From Prochlorococcus marinus str. MIT 9313 (lineage in GTDB: Bacteria; Cyanobacteriota; Cyanobacteriia; PCC-6307; Cyanobiaceae): a stretch of DNA of 64,000 bases. The position numbers and the translations under genes are program-made. Positions 28,675 to 37,912 of the stretch are shown here, one piece after another (the first letter of the stretch is position 1; every line of letters begins with the position of its first letter). The stretch lies in contig NC_005071.1 in the NCBI RefSeq assembly GCF_000011485.1, positions 1,987,347 to 2,051,346 of the forward strand, given 5' to 3'. The notes under the pieces are model-generated. The model saw only the letters and a list, made by a program, of their open reading frames with translations, had not been told where the DNA came from and ran no database searches.

Positions 28675-29934
28675 TCACCTCAACGCCACCTGCTGATCGA
28701 TCAGCTCCAGCCTGAGCCGCTGTAATTCGGCCCCCAAAGCCGGACCTGGTCGCCAGCCCTGATCAATCAAAGCCTGTGCCGATACAGGAGACTTCACCTG
28801 CCGCCAACGCCCCCACCAACGCAGCAAGGGTCGCCACATCGGTACACCCAAGCAAACGCAAAGAGCAACCGCCTCTGGCTGCCAACCATTGCCCTCCAGG
28901 GTTTCGCACCAGCGAGCGGGTGACCACGTCGACAAACTCTCAGCGACCTCTAGCGAAGCCAACAAAATCTGCAATTCGGCCGCTTCAGCCAACAACCTTT
29001 GCTGCAATTGTGGCAACTGCAAGCGTTCTGCCATAGCCAGAGGATCCGCAGCTCCGGCCACCAATGCTGTCAGCAACGGCAGCTCCAAACGCCAGGCCCA
29101 GCGCATTCGACGATGCCAGTTTTGATCAGCCTGAAGGCCCTCATCAAGTAACACCAGAGCTCCCCAGTCCTGCAAATGAGCCACTGCCTTCTGCCAAGGC
29201 TCCCTTTCCAATAACAACTCCAGCTCCATCCGCAAGCGCGTGGAAAGAGCTGGCGGTGCCAGCTTCGGCGCTTCGCCAGGATGCCACGCCCAAGGCCAGG
29301 ATTGAAGAGTGGAGCGCACCTGAGCAAGAGCCTCAGGCGCCAAAACAAAACCAAGCCGGGCCGCATAACGGGCCCCTCGCACGACTCGCGTCGGATCATC
29401 CGCGACACTGTTTGAATGTAAAAAAACCAGCTGTCGCATGGCTAAAGCCGCCCAGCCATCATGGGGATCCAACAAGGTCATCCCTGGCAACTCCAAAGCC
29501 ATGGCATTCACCGTGAAGTCCCTTCGGGCTAAGTCTTCTTCGAGATGACCCTCCGTGACCTGCGGGTTTTGTCCAGGAGATGCATAGGTTTCTTGCCGAG
29601 CAGTGGCTAAATCAAGCAAGACCCCATCAACCACAAGTTCCACCGTTCCGTAAGCCCCATGCACACGCAGCTGCGGCAACTGCTCTGGCCCTAAATGACG
29701 GCGAAGCGCCTTAGCTAAAACCACCGCTGAACCCTCCACCACCAGATCAAGATCAGGCAAACCTCGCCAGGGATCAAAATGAACCCGATGCAACAGGCCA
29801 TCTCGAACCGCACCACCCACCAAGGCAAGTCGTTTAATCCCAACCTCTGACGCAACTTGCTGCAGTACCGCCAACAAACCCATTGGCAAACCTGGTCCAT
29901 CGAATCCAGGCTCTGGCTTCACCAGACTCTCCAT
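28675..29934 (-). CDS. CCA-adding / poly(A) polymerase-family tRNA nucleotidyltransferase
   Basis: A 419-residue class II nucleotidyltransferase. The head motif is LVGGAVRDGLLHRV, the catalytic Asp pair DLDLVVEG, then RRDFTVNAMALELPG and DDPTRVVRGARYAARLGF with the nucleotide-choosing arginines. It should add or repair the CCA end of tRNAs; cyanobacteria often split C- and A-adding enzymes, so one of these partial activities is possible. Its ATG (29934) overlaps the start of kdsD on the opposite strand in the palindrome CATG, leaving no room for separate leaders. Confidence 0.85.
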   Translation of the reverse strand: MESLVKPEPGFDGPGLPMGLLAVLQQVASEVGIKRLALVGGAVRDGLLHRVHFDPWRGLPDLDLVVEGSAVVLAKALRRHLGPEQLPQLRVHGAYGTVELVVDGVLLDLATARQETYASPGQNPQVTEGHLEEDLARRDFTVNAMALELPGMTLLDPHDGWAALAMRQLVFLHSNSVADDPTRVVRGARYAARLGFVLAPEALAQVRSTLQSWPWAWHPGEAPKLAPPALSTRLRMELELLLEREPWQKAVAHLQDWGALVLLDEGLQADQNWHRRMRWAWRLELPLLTALVAGAADPLAMAERLQLPQLQQRLLAEAAELQILLASLEVAESLSTWSPARWCETLEGNGWQPEAVALCVCLGVPMWRPLLRWWGRWRQVKSPVSAQALIDQGWRPGPALGAELQRLRLELIDQQVALR

Positions 29935-30976
29935 GGCGGTGGTATGCAGGAGAATTACCGCATCATCACGAACTTACAGTTTGTCTGCCCTCACCCGCTG
30001 CCTGCAGGAAGAGGCTGCCGCCATCGCCGTCGCTGCCGAACGACTGAGCAGCAGCCAAGTAGAAAAGGCATTGGTCTTGCTTGAACGCTGTAGTGATCAA
30101 CGCGCCAAATTGGTGATCACCGGCGTAGGCAAAAGCGGCATTGTTGCACGCAAAATCGCTGCCACCTTTTCCTCTATCGGCCTAATGGCCCTTTACCTAA
30201 ACCCCCTCGATGCAATGCATGGCGATCTGGGAGTGGTCGCCCAAGAGGACGTCTGCCTACTGCTCTCCAACAGCGGTGAGACTGCTGAACTGTTAGAAGT
30301 GCTTCCCCACCTCAAACGACGTGGCACCGCTCGCATCGCTCTGGTTGGGAAGCCCGACTCATCGCTTGCACGCGGTAGTGACGTGGTGCTTGAAGCAAGT
30401 GTTGATCGAGAAGTGTGTCCGTTGAATCTTGCCCCCACCGCCAGCACAGCGGTGGCCATGGCGATCGGTGATGCCCTTGCTGCGATATGGATGGAACGTC
30501 GCAACATCTCACCTGCAGACTTCGCGTTCAACCACCCAGCCGGTTCGCTCGGCAAACAGCTCACCCTCACCGCTTCGGACCTAATGGTGCCAGTTGAAAA
30601 GGTCCAGCCACTACAACCCAACACCAGTCTGCAAGAAGTGATCTGCAAGCTGACCCAAGATGGTATTGGTAGTGGCTGGGTGGAAGACCCCTCCACCGCC
30701 GGACTGCTGCTGGGCCTCATTACCGATGGTGATCTACGCCGCGCCCTGCGTGATCACAGTGCCGAGAATTGGGCCAGCCTCAGTGCTGCAGAACTGATGA
30801 CAGCCGATCCAATCACCGTGGACGCTGATCTGCTCGCAGTCGAAGCGATCAAACAAATGGAATGCAACCGTCGCAAACCCATCTCAGTACTGCCCGTCGT
30901 AGGCCCTGACAGCTCAGGCAATCTGTTGCTCGGACTACTACGGCTTCATGATCTGATTCAAGCAGGGCTGACATGA
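29933..30976 (+). CDS. kdsD: Arabinose-5-phosphate isomerase, KpsF/GutQ family
   Basis: A 347-residue enzyme making D-arabinose-5-phosphate from ribulose-5-phosphate, the first step to KDO. The sugar isomerase domain shows VITGVGKSGIVARKIAATFS, LYLNPLDAMHGDLGV, LLSNSGETAELLEVLPHLK and FAFNHPAGSLGKQL. Two CBS domains fill the C-terminal half (LITDGDLRRAL is in the first). The only ATG is at 29933. The first 18 residues look unlike the family, so a downstream non-ATG start is possible. The stop overlaps kdsC's start by four bases (ATGA), making a kdsD-kdsC operon. Confidence 0.92.
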   Translation: MAVVCRRITASSRTYSLSALTRCLQEEAAAIAVAAERLSSSQVEKALVLLERCSDQRAKLVITGVGKSGIVARKIAATFSSIGLMALYLNPLDAMHGDLGVVAQEDVCLLLSNSGETAELLEVLPHLKRRGTARIALVGKPDSSLARGSDVVLEASVDREVCPLNLAPTASTAVAMAIGDALAAIWMERRNISPADFAFNHPAGSLGKQLTLTASDLMVPVEKVQPLQPNTSLQEVICKLTQDGIGSGWVEDPSTAGLLLGLITDGDLRRALRDHSAENWASLSAAELMTADPITVDADLLAVEAIKQMECNRRKPISVLPVVGPDSSGNLLLGLLRLHDLIQAGLT

Positions 30977-31569
30977 GCGGCACTACCCTGATCTCTCGAA
31001 CCCACCCCCGTTACTGGAACCGAGAGCTGCAATGGCGACTGCAGTGGAAGGCATTAGCTTCCATCGATCTACTGGTGATGGATGTTGATGGAGTCCTTAC
31101 CGATGGTGGGCTATGGCTTGATGCTCACGGCGAACTGCAAAAGCGATTTGATGTGCGCGATGGACTGGGACTACGACTGCTCCAACAAGAAGGCCTGACA
31201 CTAGCCTTGCTGAGTGGTGGCAAAGGAGGAGCGACCGAGGCGCGCGCCAAGCAGCTCGGCATTCAGCACTGTTTCGTTGGCATCAAAGACAAAACCGCCG
31301 CACTCGCAGAACTGCAGCAACAGCTCAACCTGTCGCAATTAAACACCGCATTTGTCGGCGATGACCTCAATGACCTCATCGTGCGCCCTCTGGTCAAGCT
31401 TTTGCTAGCCCCTGCGGATGCCTGTCGTCCCCTCCGATCTCAAGCCGATGCCGTACTCCAGCGCCGTGGGGGGCATGGTGCCGTGCGAGAACTCGCAGAA
31501 CGCCTACTAAAAGCCCGTGGTCAATGGCATCAACTGCGCAAGAAAGGCTGGAAGGAGCGCAATGACTAA
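30973..31569 (+). CDS. kdsC: 3-deoxy-D-manno-octulosonate 8-phosphate phosphatase
   Basis: A 198-residue HAD phosphatase that removes phosphate from KDO-8-phosphate. HAD motif I is MDVDGVLTDGGLW, motif II LALLSGGKGGATEARAKQLG, motif III the lysine in GIKDKTAAL and motif IV FVGDDLNDL. It has no cap domain, as expected for tetrameric KdsC. It overlaps kdsD by four bases, and its last codons overlap the start of the broken sulfotransferase gene. Confidence 0.93.
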   Translation: MSGTTLISRTHPRYWNRELQWRLQWKALASIDLLVMDVDGVLTDGGLWLDAHGELQKRFDVRDGLGLRLLQQEGLTLALLSGGKGGATEARAKQLGIQHCFVGIKDKTAALAELQQQLNLSQLNTAFVGDDLNDLIVRPLVKLLLAPADACRPLRSQADAVLQRRGGHGAVRELAERLLKARGQWHQLRKKGWKERND

Positions 31570-32413
31570 AACAAACTCGACGACACAACAAGGGGTCTTC
31601 CTTCTCGGGGTTGGCGCGCAAAAAGCCGGCACGTCGTGACTCCATCTACAGCTACATAACAGAGCCGATGCAAATTTTGGCTTCTGCAAGGAAGATCACA
31701 TCCACGATGCATTCACTGTGCAAAAGCTAGTCCGCTACAGACAACAACAAGGTTCATGGCTCAAGCCACGCACTTGGCGTCGCAAACGCTTCTTTAAGGA
31801 TACTGGGCGCTATTACGACTACTTTTACAATCTGCTCAGACAACCTCATATCAACCTAACCGGAGACATTACCCCCTCCTATTCATGCCTAAGCGCCAAT
31901 ACCCTGATGACAATCAAACGTGAATTTACGCAACGTGGGATTCCTGTTCGACCGGTTTTTCTGATGCGTGACCCCATTGAACAAGTGATTTCCAGCCAAC
32001 GCATGAAACTGCGTAAACGCGGACAAAAAGACCCATCGCAAGAGATAGAAGCCCTTCGGTCTCTTGTTAACAAACTGCCAAAACGAGTCTCGATTCGCAG
32101 TAATTACGCACAGACTTTGGGCGCCCTAGACGAAGCCTTTGGTCACGAAAACTGCTTCATCAGCTTCTACGAAACATTGTTCACACAGAAAACTTACGCG
32201 AACCTATGCAAATTCCTAGACATTAACTACAAAGAGCCACGCTTGGGACAAAAGATCAATGTAAGTGCTACAAATACTCTCATACCAGAAGATATTATAG
32301 AGCAGCTAGGGCTGTGGCAATAGCCTATCTGCTACGCAGTCAAAAATCAATTGCCGAATGTCAATATTGAATCAATATGGTCAACATCTGCAACTTGGAG
32401 CAGAGAGCAATAA
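31562..32413 (+). pseudogene. Sulfotransferase-family gene with two in-frame stop codons
   Basis: From ATG 31562 the frame encodes a cytosolic PAPS-type sulfotransferase. The 5'-phosphosulfate loop reads GVGAQKAGTS, then a TGA at 31637-31639 exactly where the family has Trp (TGG), then LHLQLHNRADANFGFCKED and the rest in the same frame: LTGDITPSYS, FLMRDPIEQVISSQRMKLRK (3'-phosphate Arg/Ser region) and ENCFISFYETLF. A TAG at 32321-32323 follows LGLWQ; beyond it the same frame continues PICYAVKNQLPNVNIESIWS, the usual C-terminal style, to TAA 32413. The first stop is clear; the second is less certain. The start overlaps kdsC. Confidence 0.75.
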
Positions 32414-32437
32414 ATGCCATTCACCCTGACTTCAATG

Positions 32438-33259
32438 TCAAGATTTCAAGGCACATTCCCTTGCTTCTTCCAACTGCTCAACCGTATCCACTGAAAGGGA
32501 TGTCCCCTCAACTGCAAAGGTAGAAATCGTATGACCAGCTTCAATCAATCGCAATTGCTCTAGACGTTCAAGAGCTTCCAAAGGCGAAGGCGGCATACCT
32601 GACCAGCAGGCCAACACATCTCCTCGAAAGCCATACATCCCCACATGCCCCCAGTAGGTGGCATGGCGATGCCAATCCAAAGGGTCCACATCGCGCACAT
32701 GCGGAATCGCCGAGCGAGAAAAATAAAGTGCTCGGCCGTCAATAGCCAATAAGGTCTTAACCACATTGGGGTTATGAATGGTCTCGGGCTTGAGTCGGTA
32801 AACCGGAGTTATCACAGCTGGAACAATCTCTCTCTGCTCGAACTCCATCGCCATTGTCGTCACCACCGCAGGGTCCAAGAACGGCTGATCTCCTTGCACA
32901 TTGATCACTGCAGTCATAGCCAACCGCTGTTGCTGCTGCTGCTGATCCCAACCATCAGCTTGCTCATCCCAGGCCATGGCAACCAAATGATCGGCAACCG
33001 AAGCAATCCTTTCGCTACCTGAATTGCATGAAGCCGAAGTCATCAACACCGAGAAACCCCAGTCTTCCGCCATCTCTTTCAATCGATCACTATCCGTGCA
33101 AAGGACAACTGCATTTGGCCCATGAGCCTGACTGCAGCGCTCAAGAACACGCTGCAGCATTGGCATCCCGCCGATATCTGCCAGAACCTTATTGGGCAAT
33201 CGCGATGATTCAAGCCTTGCAGGCACGGCCACGACACTGCGTTGAACTCCCATCGGCAT
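32438..33259 (-). CDS. kdsB: 3-deoxy-manno-octulosonate cytidylyltransferase (CMP-KDO synthetase)
   Basis: A 273-residue nucleotidyltransferase activating KDO with CTP. Marks are VAVPARLESSRLPNKVLADI, MLQRVLERC, INVQGDQPFLDP, YFSRSAIPHVRD and HVGMYGFRGDVL. ATG 33259 overlaps the upstream gene's stop as TAATG; ATG 33253 is also possible. A run of six glutamines (CTG repeat at 32927-32944 on the plus strand) sits in a loop between the substrate-binding strands and may vary between strains. It is translationally linked to the glycosyltransferase upstream. Confidence 0.93.
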   Translation of the reverse strand: MPMGVQRSVVAVPARLESSRLPNKVLADIGGMPMLQRVLERCSQAHGPNAVVLCTDSDRLKEMAEDWGFSVLMTSASCNSGSERIASVADHLVAMAWDEQADGWDQQQQQQRLAMTAVINVQGDQPFLDPAVVTTMAMEFEQREIVPAVITPVYRLKPETIHNPNVVKTLLAIDGRALYFSRSAIPHVRDVDPLDWHRHATYWGHVGMYGFRGDVLACWSGMPPSPLEALERLEQLRLIEAGHTISTFAVEGTSLSVDTVEQLEEARECALKS

Positions 33260-33972
33260 TAATCCCATAGCTTCATCGCATCATCACGAGCACTAAACCA
33301 TTCAGCCGCCAAGGCACCACCCATCGTGCGCTGTTCGCGGAACCATGGTCCACCCAAAGTCCAATGCAGTAACTGGGGTCGTGACTGCCCAACTGAAAGC
33401 TCAGGATCCTCCTGAACACCAACCAAGTGGTTCCAAAGCCCACCCTCAATGGCTCCAATCTCATGATCACCAGCAAGCCAGTGGAAACGATGCAAATCAA
33501 GCCCCGTGGCCGTACTCACATAATCGACGGTTAGAGCGGTGCAACGACTGCAATTCAGCATCATTAGCGAGCTCCAGTTCTTTTTCGGGTAGGGGCTCTG
33601 AACCTCACCCAAGAATTTCTTCGTTTCTCCTGGCTCATGCTCATGCTTAACGCACATCACGGCCATCTGTTCATCGCGCTGGGCCCATAGCTCCGCGATA
33701 TCACCACGGCAGAGCATGTCGCAGTCCATAAAAATCGCCCAGTCTTGATAACCCATGAGCTTCGGCACAAGAAACCTCGTGAAGGAAAATGCCGTGCTTT
33801 GCTTCGGATCGCGCTCCCGCCGAAACAAGCCCTGGCCTTCCAGCTGAGGAGTGACCAAAGGGGTTATTGCCAGCGGCATCGAGCTGTGCTGGTAAAGGCT
33901 GTCGATCAAAACATTGGTCGCAGCTCTTTCACGCGGGTCGTAACCGATATAAATCGGTATCGGCTTGGTCAT
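33259..33972 (-). CDS. Glycosyltransferase with DxD motif (GT8-like)
   Basis: A 237-residue soluble protein with IPIYIGYDPRERAATNVLID at the start, TAFSFTRFLVPKLMGYQDWA, and the metal-binding DCDM in AIFMDCDMLCRGDIAELW. This is the layout of GT-A retaining transferases similar to family 8. HRFHWLAGDHEIG and LLHWTLGGPWF near the end would complete the active site. The acceptor is unknown; coupling to kdsB suggests LPS-core or related glycan work. A broken paralogue lies at 44918-45579 on the same strand. Confidence 0.75.
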   Translation of the reverse strand: MTKPIPIYIGYDPRERAATNVLIDSLYQHSSMPLAITPLVTPQLEGQGLFRRERDPKQSTAFSFTRFLVPKLMGYQDWAIFMDCDMLCRGDIAELWAQRDEQMAVMCVKHEHEPGETKKFLGEVQSPYPKKNWSSLMMLNCSRCTALTVDYVSTATGLDLHRFHWLAGDHEIGAIEGGLWNHLVGVQEDPELSVGQSRPQLLHWTLGGPWFREQRTMGGALAAEWFSARDDAMKLWD

Positions 33973-33985
33973 GACTCAAATGTTT

Positions 33986-34003
33986 CGCTCATGAAAATGA
34001 GCG
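33986..34003. repeat. Perfect 7-bp hairpin with GAAA loop
   Basis: CGCTCAT and ATGAGCG enclose GAAA. It sits 14 bases before the start of the glycosyltransferase gene at 33972, in its 5' leader, and downstream of nothing intact on the plus strand. It could be a leader hairpin; no T-run supports a terminator on the plus strand. Confidence 0.3.
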
Positions 34004-34114
34004 TAGACCTTTCTCATCTTACCAACTCAATGGTGCAGAAACCCAAGCCGAATCAGGCGCAACAAAATTCAACGTCGTAGGGCTATGACTTGAGCATGGT
34101 GACAAAAACAATGA

Positions 34115-34523
34115 AGCCCAACCAGCGAGCAGAAGGAAGCGCATCTAAAAGTCATTTCTTCCATTCGAGAATGGCAACGCTTCTTGTATGGCACGTACGA
34201 TGCAATGAAACACATCGCTCTAAAAACTAGAAAAAAAGGGAAGCCGGTTAATATCATTTTCTCAAAGTCCTGATTTAAACACTCTCACTACCTGACACAA
34301 ATACATCATGATCGCATTGTCCTGTTCGACGTCGACAATCGCACTCATACGATCATTTCAGGCATCAACCAAGGCCAACACTACTCTCCAAGGTCAGGGG
34401 ATTTTTCCTCGATATCGACACAAGTAAAAAATCGAGAAGTACAATGTCGACTTGGGCCCATACAGACAAATCTACCAATTTAAACCTGAACTCAAGAACA
34501 GAAGTATTTATCGACATCATTAA
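34115..34523 (+). pseudogene. Relic of the 3' end of a large membrane-protein gene (paralogue of 39157-40959)
   Basis: Three frames, read in turn, reproduce the last 120 or so residues of the protein encoded at 39157-40959. Frame 1 gives QRFLYGTYDAMKHIALKTRK and GKPVNIIFSKS, then a TGA at 34271 where the intact copy has Trp, then FKHSHYLTQIHHDRIVLFDV. GDFFLDIDT needs one more T in the run near 34402 (five here, six in the intact copy). IEKYNVDLGPYRQIYQFKPE and LKNRSIYRHH lie in a third frame and end at TAA 34523. The 5' part of the gene is gone. Confidence 0.75.
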
Positions 34524-34648
34524 TACAAAACCAACAGCTCATTTTGCTCGAATCTTCATATCGATCCACTCTAGTTATTCAACTAATGATCTTTTGAATA
34601 CACAAGTCTCTGATTTAATTGCCTCACCCATGGCAACAGCAAGGCCAG

Positions 34649-35418
34649 CTAAACCAAACTCGACGAGTGCCCCATCCAAGCACCCTTGCAACGGATCGAT
34701 GCCCCACGGTTGGCATCAAAACTCATCTGGTTGCCCGCAAGGATGTGACTCGTGGAATGTTGCGTTGGCTGGAGCCTTTGCTCATCGAAAGGGATTTCCA
34801 GCCAGGCACAGAGCCGCCGCACACTCCTCTCAGGGTCAAGCGCCAACTGCTCGTAACCGAGCCGAAACACCGGGCGACCGCTGGCCTGCAGCAATCGGTC
34901 CTGACGAGCATTCACCCGACACCAGCGCAGCAGCGGCTTCAGGCCAGGTAGCCAATGCTTCTTGAGACGACCATCCCTGGAGCGGGAATGGGCCCAGCTA
35001 CGTACATCTCGGGTGAGATAAAGAATACGAATTTCAAGGGCCGGATCATCAACAAACGGCAACACCATTTCGTCCTGATAGGACTTCACCATCCACTCAA
35101 TTGCATCCCCCTGCTGCTTGACATGATGGTCAACTTCAGCAAGCAGCTGCTGCAACTTTTCAACAAGGGGGAAATGGTCGTGTGCAGGTAACCATTCGAG
35201 AAAGGCCCCCAAACCGGACAGCTCCACGCGGTTCTGCCACAAGTACACAAACGCTGATGACGGAATTCAGCCCTAAGACGAGCAGGACCACGTTGCTCTT
35301 CACCTGGTGAAGGAGTCCGCAAAATGCATAGAGCCTCTCCTAGTCCGATCATGCGTGGGTGGCTCCCCAATGCCAAATCGAGAATGGTGGTGCAGCTATG
35401 GCCCAGGCCTCGGATCAA
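34649..35418 (-). pseudogene. Sulfotransferase-family gene broken by a frameshift
   Basis: The upstream frame (from TTG 35418, with no ATG) gives RGLGHSCTTILDLALGSHPR, MIGLGEALCILRTP and LCTCGRTAWSCPVWGPF. The downstream frame continues LEWLPAHDHFPLVEKLQQLL, YLTRDVRSWAHSRSRDG and FRLGYEQLALDPERSVRRLC to a stop at 34649. The two join if one C is restored at about 35198-35204 (CCTTTCTCGAA in place of CCTTTCCTCGAA). An intact copy would be about 255 residues with an N-terminal phosphosulfate loop (RGLGHSCTT). A TAA a few codons before the TTG suggests the original start is lost too. It lies just downstream of uvrD. Confidence 0.75.
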
Positions 35419-35449
35419 GAGCAGTTTTTATATGCCATGTCCTCATGGC

Positions 35450-37858
35450 CTAATCCAAAGGCTCAATCGGGGCCAAACGTGGATCAAGAATCTTTGGCCC
35501 CATACCAGCAAACTTGACAGCAATCGACACTTTTTCGCCACTGCCGAAGGTATGGGTAATCTCCCCTTCGCCAAAGCTGGAATGAACGACCCGGTCGCCC
35601 ACGACCCATGCCTTGCCTGGAGCAGGCCCAGCCTGCCGCCGCCGCACTGCATTGCTAGGGGCTCCGCTCACACCACCGACTTTGATCCTTTGATTGTCAG
35701 CGCGATCAACCCGCGTCAAACGGTCAAGCCGTCGCTCACGCCGTAATGCCACACCACCAATTTGAGGGAGATCACCCTGCACCAAACCCTCGGGCAACTC
35801 AGCAAGAAATAGTGAGGGAACAGCAGGCTGTCGCATGCCACCCCAAAGTCTTCGCTCACTGGCATGAGACAAAAACAAACGTTCTTTGGCACGTGTCATC
35901 CCCACATAGCAAAGGCGTCGTTCTTCCTCCAAAGAGGATTGATCATCAAGGGAGCGATAGCTAGGGAAAAGCCCCTGCTCCATACCAACCAGAAAGACCA
36001 AGGGAAACTCCAGTCCCTTACTGCTATGCAAGGTCATTAACGTCACCCGATCAGCAGCCGTATCCTTGCTATCAGCATCGCTGGCCAACGCAGCGGAGGC
36101 TAAAAAGCCCTCAAGATTGCTCTCTTCATTTTCTTCCTGGTATTGCAAAGCAGCATTCACAAGTTCTTGCAAATTGCGTCGCCTCTCCTCTGCCTCATCG
36201 GTAGCTTCAGTTATCAGCTCACTGATATAGCCACTCTTCTCCATCACCTGCTGAATCATCTCCGAAGGAATCTGATCTTGACTCGAGCATTGCAAGTCAT
36301 TGATCAATTCACAGAACTGCAACAACCCCTTCGCCGATCTGCCTCCTAGTGAGCGCACTGCTTCGGCATCACTCACCACATCCCACAAAGGAATCCCAAG
36401 TTGATTGGCAGCATCAGCAAGTCTCTGCAAGGTGGTCTTGCCAATGCCTCGCTTGGGCACATTGATGACTCTGAGCAGGCTCACCGTATCGGCGGGGTTG
36501 ACCAATAAGCGTAAATAGGCCAAAACATCCTTGATTTCACGCCTGTCATAAAAACGTAATCCGCCCACGACAATGTAAGGAATACGCCAACGCACCAACG
36601 ACTCCTCAATCGCCCTTGACTGGGCATTGGTGCGGTACAACACTGCCACATCTCCCCAGCGAAATTCTGGATGAGCAGCTTCCAGCATGCGCATTCGATG
36701 CACTACAGCTTCAGCTTCTGCGATCTCATCGTCACAGCGAGTAAGGGTGATCAACTCCCCCTCGCCACGGGTAGCTCGCAATACCTTGTCAATCCGCTCT
36801 GTATTGTTAGCGATCAAGGCATTAGCTGCCTCCAGAATTGTTGAGGTAGAGCGATAATTCTCCTCCAACTTCACCATGGTGCGAGTGGAATCGTCTGATG
36901 CTTTGTCGCCAAAGTCGTCCTGAAAGCCCATTAAGATCGTGAAGTCAGCCGCACGGAAGCTGTAGATGCTTTGATCTGCATCGCCGACCACAAAAACTGA
37001 ACGGCCCTGCCAATCCTCAAAGGTTTCAGGTTCACGACCATCGGTAACCAACAACTTGATCAACTCGTACTGAGTGCGATTGGTGTCTTGGTATTCATCA
37101 ACCAACACATGTCGAAAACGATTGTGCCAATAACGTCGTATCTGCTCGTTCTGCTGAAGTAACTGGACGGGCAACAACAGCAGGTCGTCAAAATCAAGAG
37201 CGTTGTTCGCCGCTAATGCCTTGCGATAACGCCGATACGTCTCAACCGTGAGCTTGCCTCGCTGACCATCGACCTGTGCTGCCAATTGATCAGGAAACCA
37301 GCCTTGATTTTTGGCGTTACTAATCGCCCAGCGCACCTTCTTAGGCTCAAAGCGCTTGGGATCGAGCTGTAGCTCCTGAGTCACAATCTCCTTAACCAAA
37401 CTCTGGGCATCGGCCTCGTCGTAAATCGAGAACTGCTTCGTCCAGGTGAGTCCCTCCTTGTCTTTGAACTTGTCTATGTCGTAACGCAACATTCGCGCGA
37501 ACAGGGCATGGAAGGTGCCGATCCACAGCTCCTTGGTCACCTCGCGGTAGATGCGGGTGCGCAGCTGACGCTGCTCCACAGGTGGCAGGGTGCTCCAGGG
37601 CTGCCCAAACTGACTCTGCGCAAGACGCTGAGCCAGCAACAGCTCAAGACGCTCCTTCATCTCCCGGGCCGCCTTGTTGGTGAAAGTCACCGCAAGGATC
37701 TGAGACGGATCGGCTCCGTGTTCGCCGATGAGATGGGCGATGCGATGGGTCAGAGCTCGCGTTTTGCCGCTGCCCGCACCGGCCACCAACAACAACGGGC
37801 CCTCGTGATGATCCACCGCCCTTCGCTGAGCGTCATTGAGGCCAGCCAGGAAACTCAT
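35450..37858 (-). CDS. ATP-dependent DNA helicase, UvrD/PcrA type
   Basis: An 802-residue superfamily 1A 3'-5' helicase for nucleotide excision and mismatch repair and for clearing recombination intermediates. Motif I LLLVAGAGSGKT, Ia AVTFTNKAAREMKERL, II VLVDEYQDTN, III VGDADQSIYSFRAAD, IV NYRST, V TLMTLHSSKGLEFPLVFLVG and VI YVGMTRAKERL are all present. A C-terminal tail ends in a Tudor-like PcrA domain (DRVVHSSFGEGEITHTFGSG). ATG 37858 follows an in-frame TTG. It is divergent from the O-antigen-ligase-like gene by 54 bases. Confidence 0.94.
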   Translation of the reverse strand: MSFLAGLNDAQRRAVDHHEGPLLLVAGAGSGKTRALTHRIAHLIGEHGADPSQILAVTFTNKAAREMKERLELLLAQRLAQSQFGQPWSTLPPVEQRQLRTRIYREVTKELWIGTFHALFARMLRYDIDKFKDKEGLTWTKQFSIYDEADAQSLVKEIVTQELQLDPKRFEPKKVRWAISNAKNQGWFPDQLAAQVDGQRGKLTVETYRRYRKALAANNALDFDDLLLLPVQLLQQNEQIRRYWHNRFRHVLVDEYQDTNRTQYELIKLLVTDGREPETFEDWQGRSVFVVGDADQSIYSFRAADFTILMGFQDDFGDKASDDSTRTMVKLEENYRSTSTILEAANALIANNTERIDKVLRATRGEGELITLTRCDDEIAEAEAVVHRMRMLEAAHPEFRWGDVAVLYRTNAQSRAIEESLVRWRIPYIVVGGLRFYDRREIKDVLAYLRLLVNPADTVSLLRVINVPKRGIGKTTLQRLADAANQLGIPLWDVVSDAEAVRSLGGRSAKGLLQFCELINDLQCSSQDQIPSEMIQQVMEKSGYISELITEATDEAEERRRNLQELVNAALQYQEENEESNLEGFLASAALASDADSKDTAADRVTLMTLHSSKGLEFPLVFLVGMEQGLFPSYRSLDDQSSLEEERRLCYVGMTRAKERLFLSHASERRLWGGMRQPAVPSLFLAELPEGLVQGDLPQIGGVALRRERRLDRLTRVDRADNQRIKVGGVSGAPSNAVRRRQAGPAPGKAWVVGDRVVHSSFGEGEITHTFGSGEKVSIAVKFAGMGPKILDPRLAPIEPLD

Positions 37859-37912
37859 CAAACATCCGATTTGGGCTCACCTTAAATTCGGTATTACCAA
37901 AACAGGGAAGGA

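Noticed and set aside
31637-31639. TGA as a selenocysteine or recoded Trp codon, given selD nearby
   Set aside because: The family residue is Trp, no selenocysteine tRNA or insertion hairpin was seen, and a second stop lies later in the same frame. A nonsense mutation is simpler.
32364-32378. Short palindrome ATATTGA-A-TCAATAT
   Set aside because: It lies inside the read-through part of the broken sulfotransferase and is short and AT-rich, so it may be chance.
32927-32944. CTG repeat as a phase-variable tract in kdsB
   Set aside because: It has only six glutamine codons in multiples of three, so length changes would not switch the frame; it is noted only as a variable loop.
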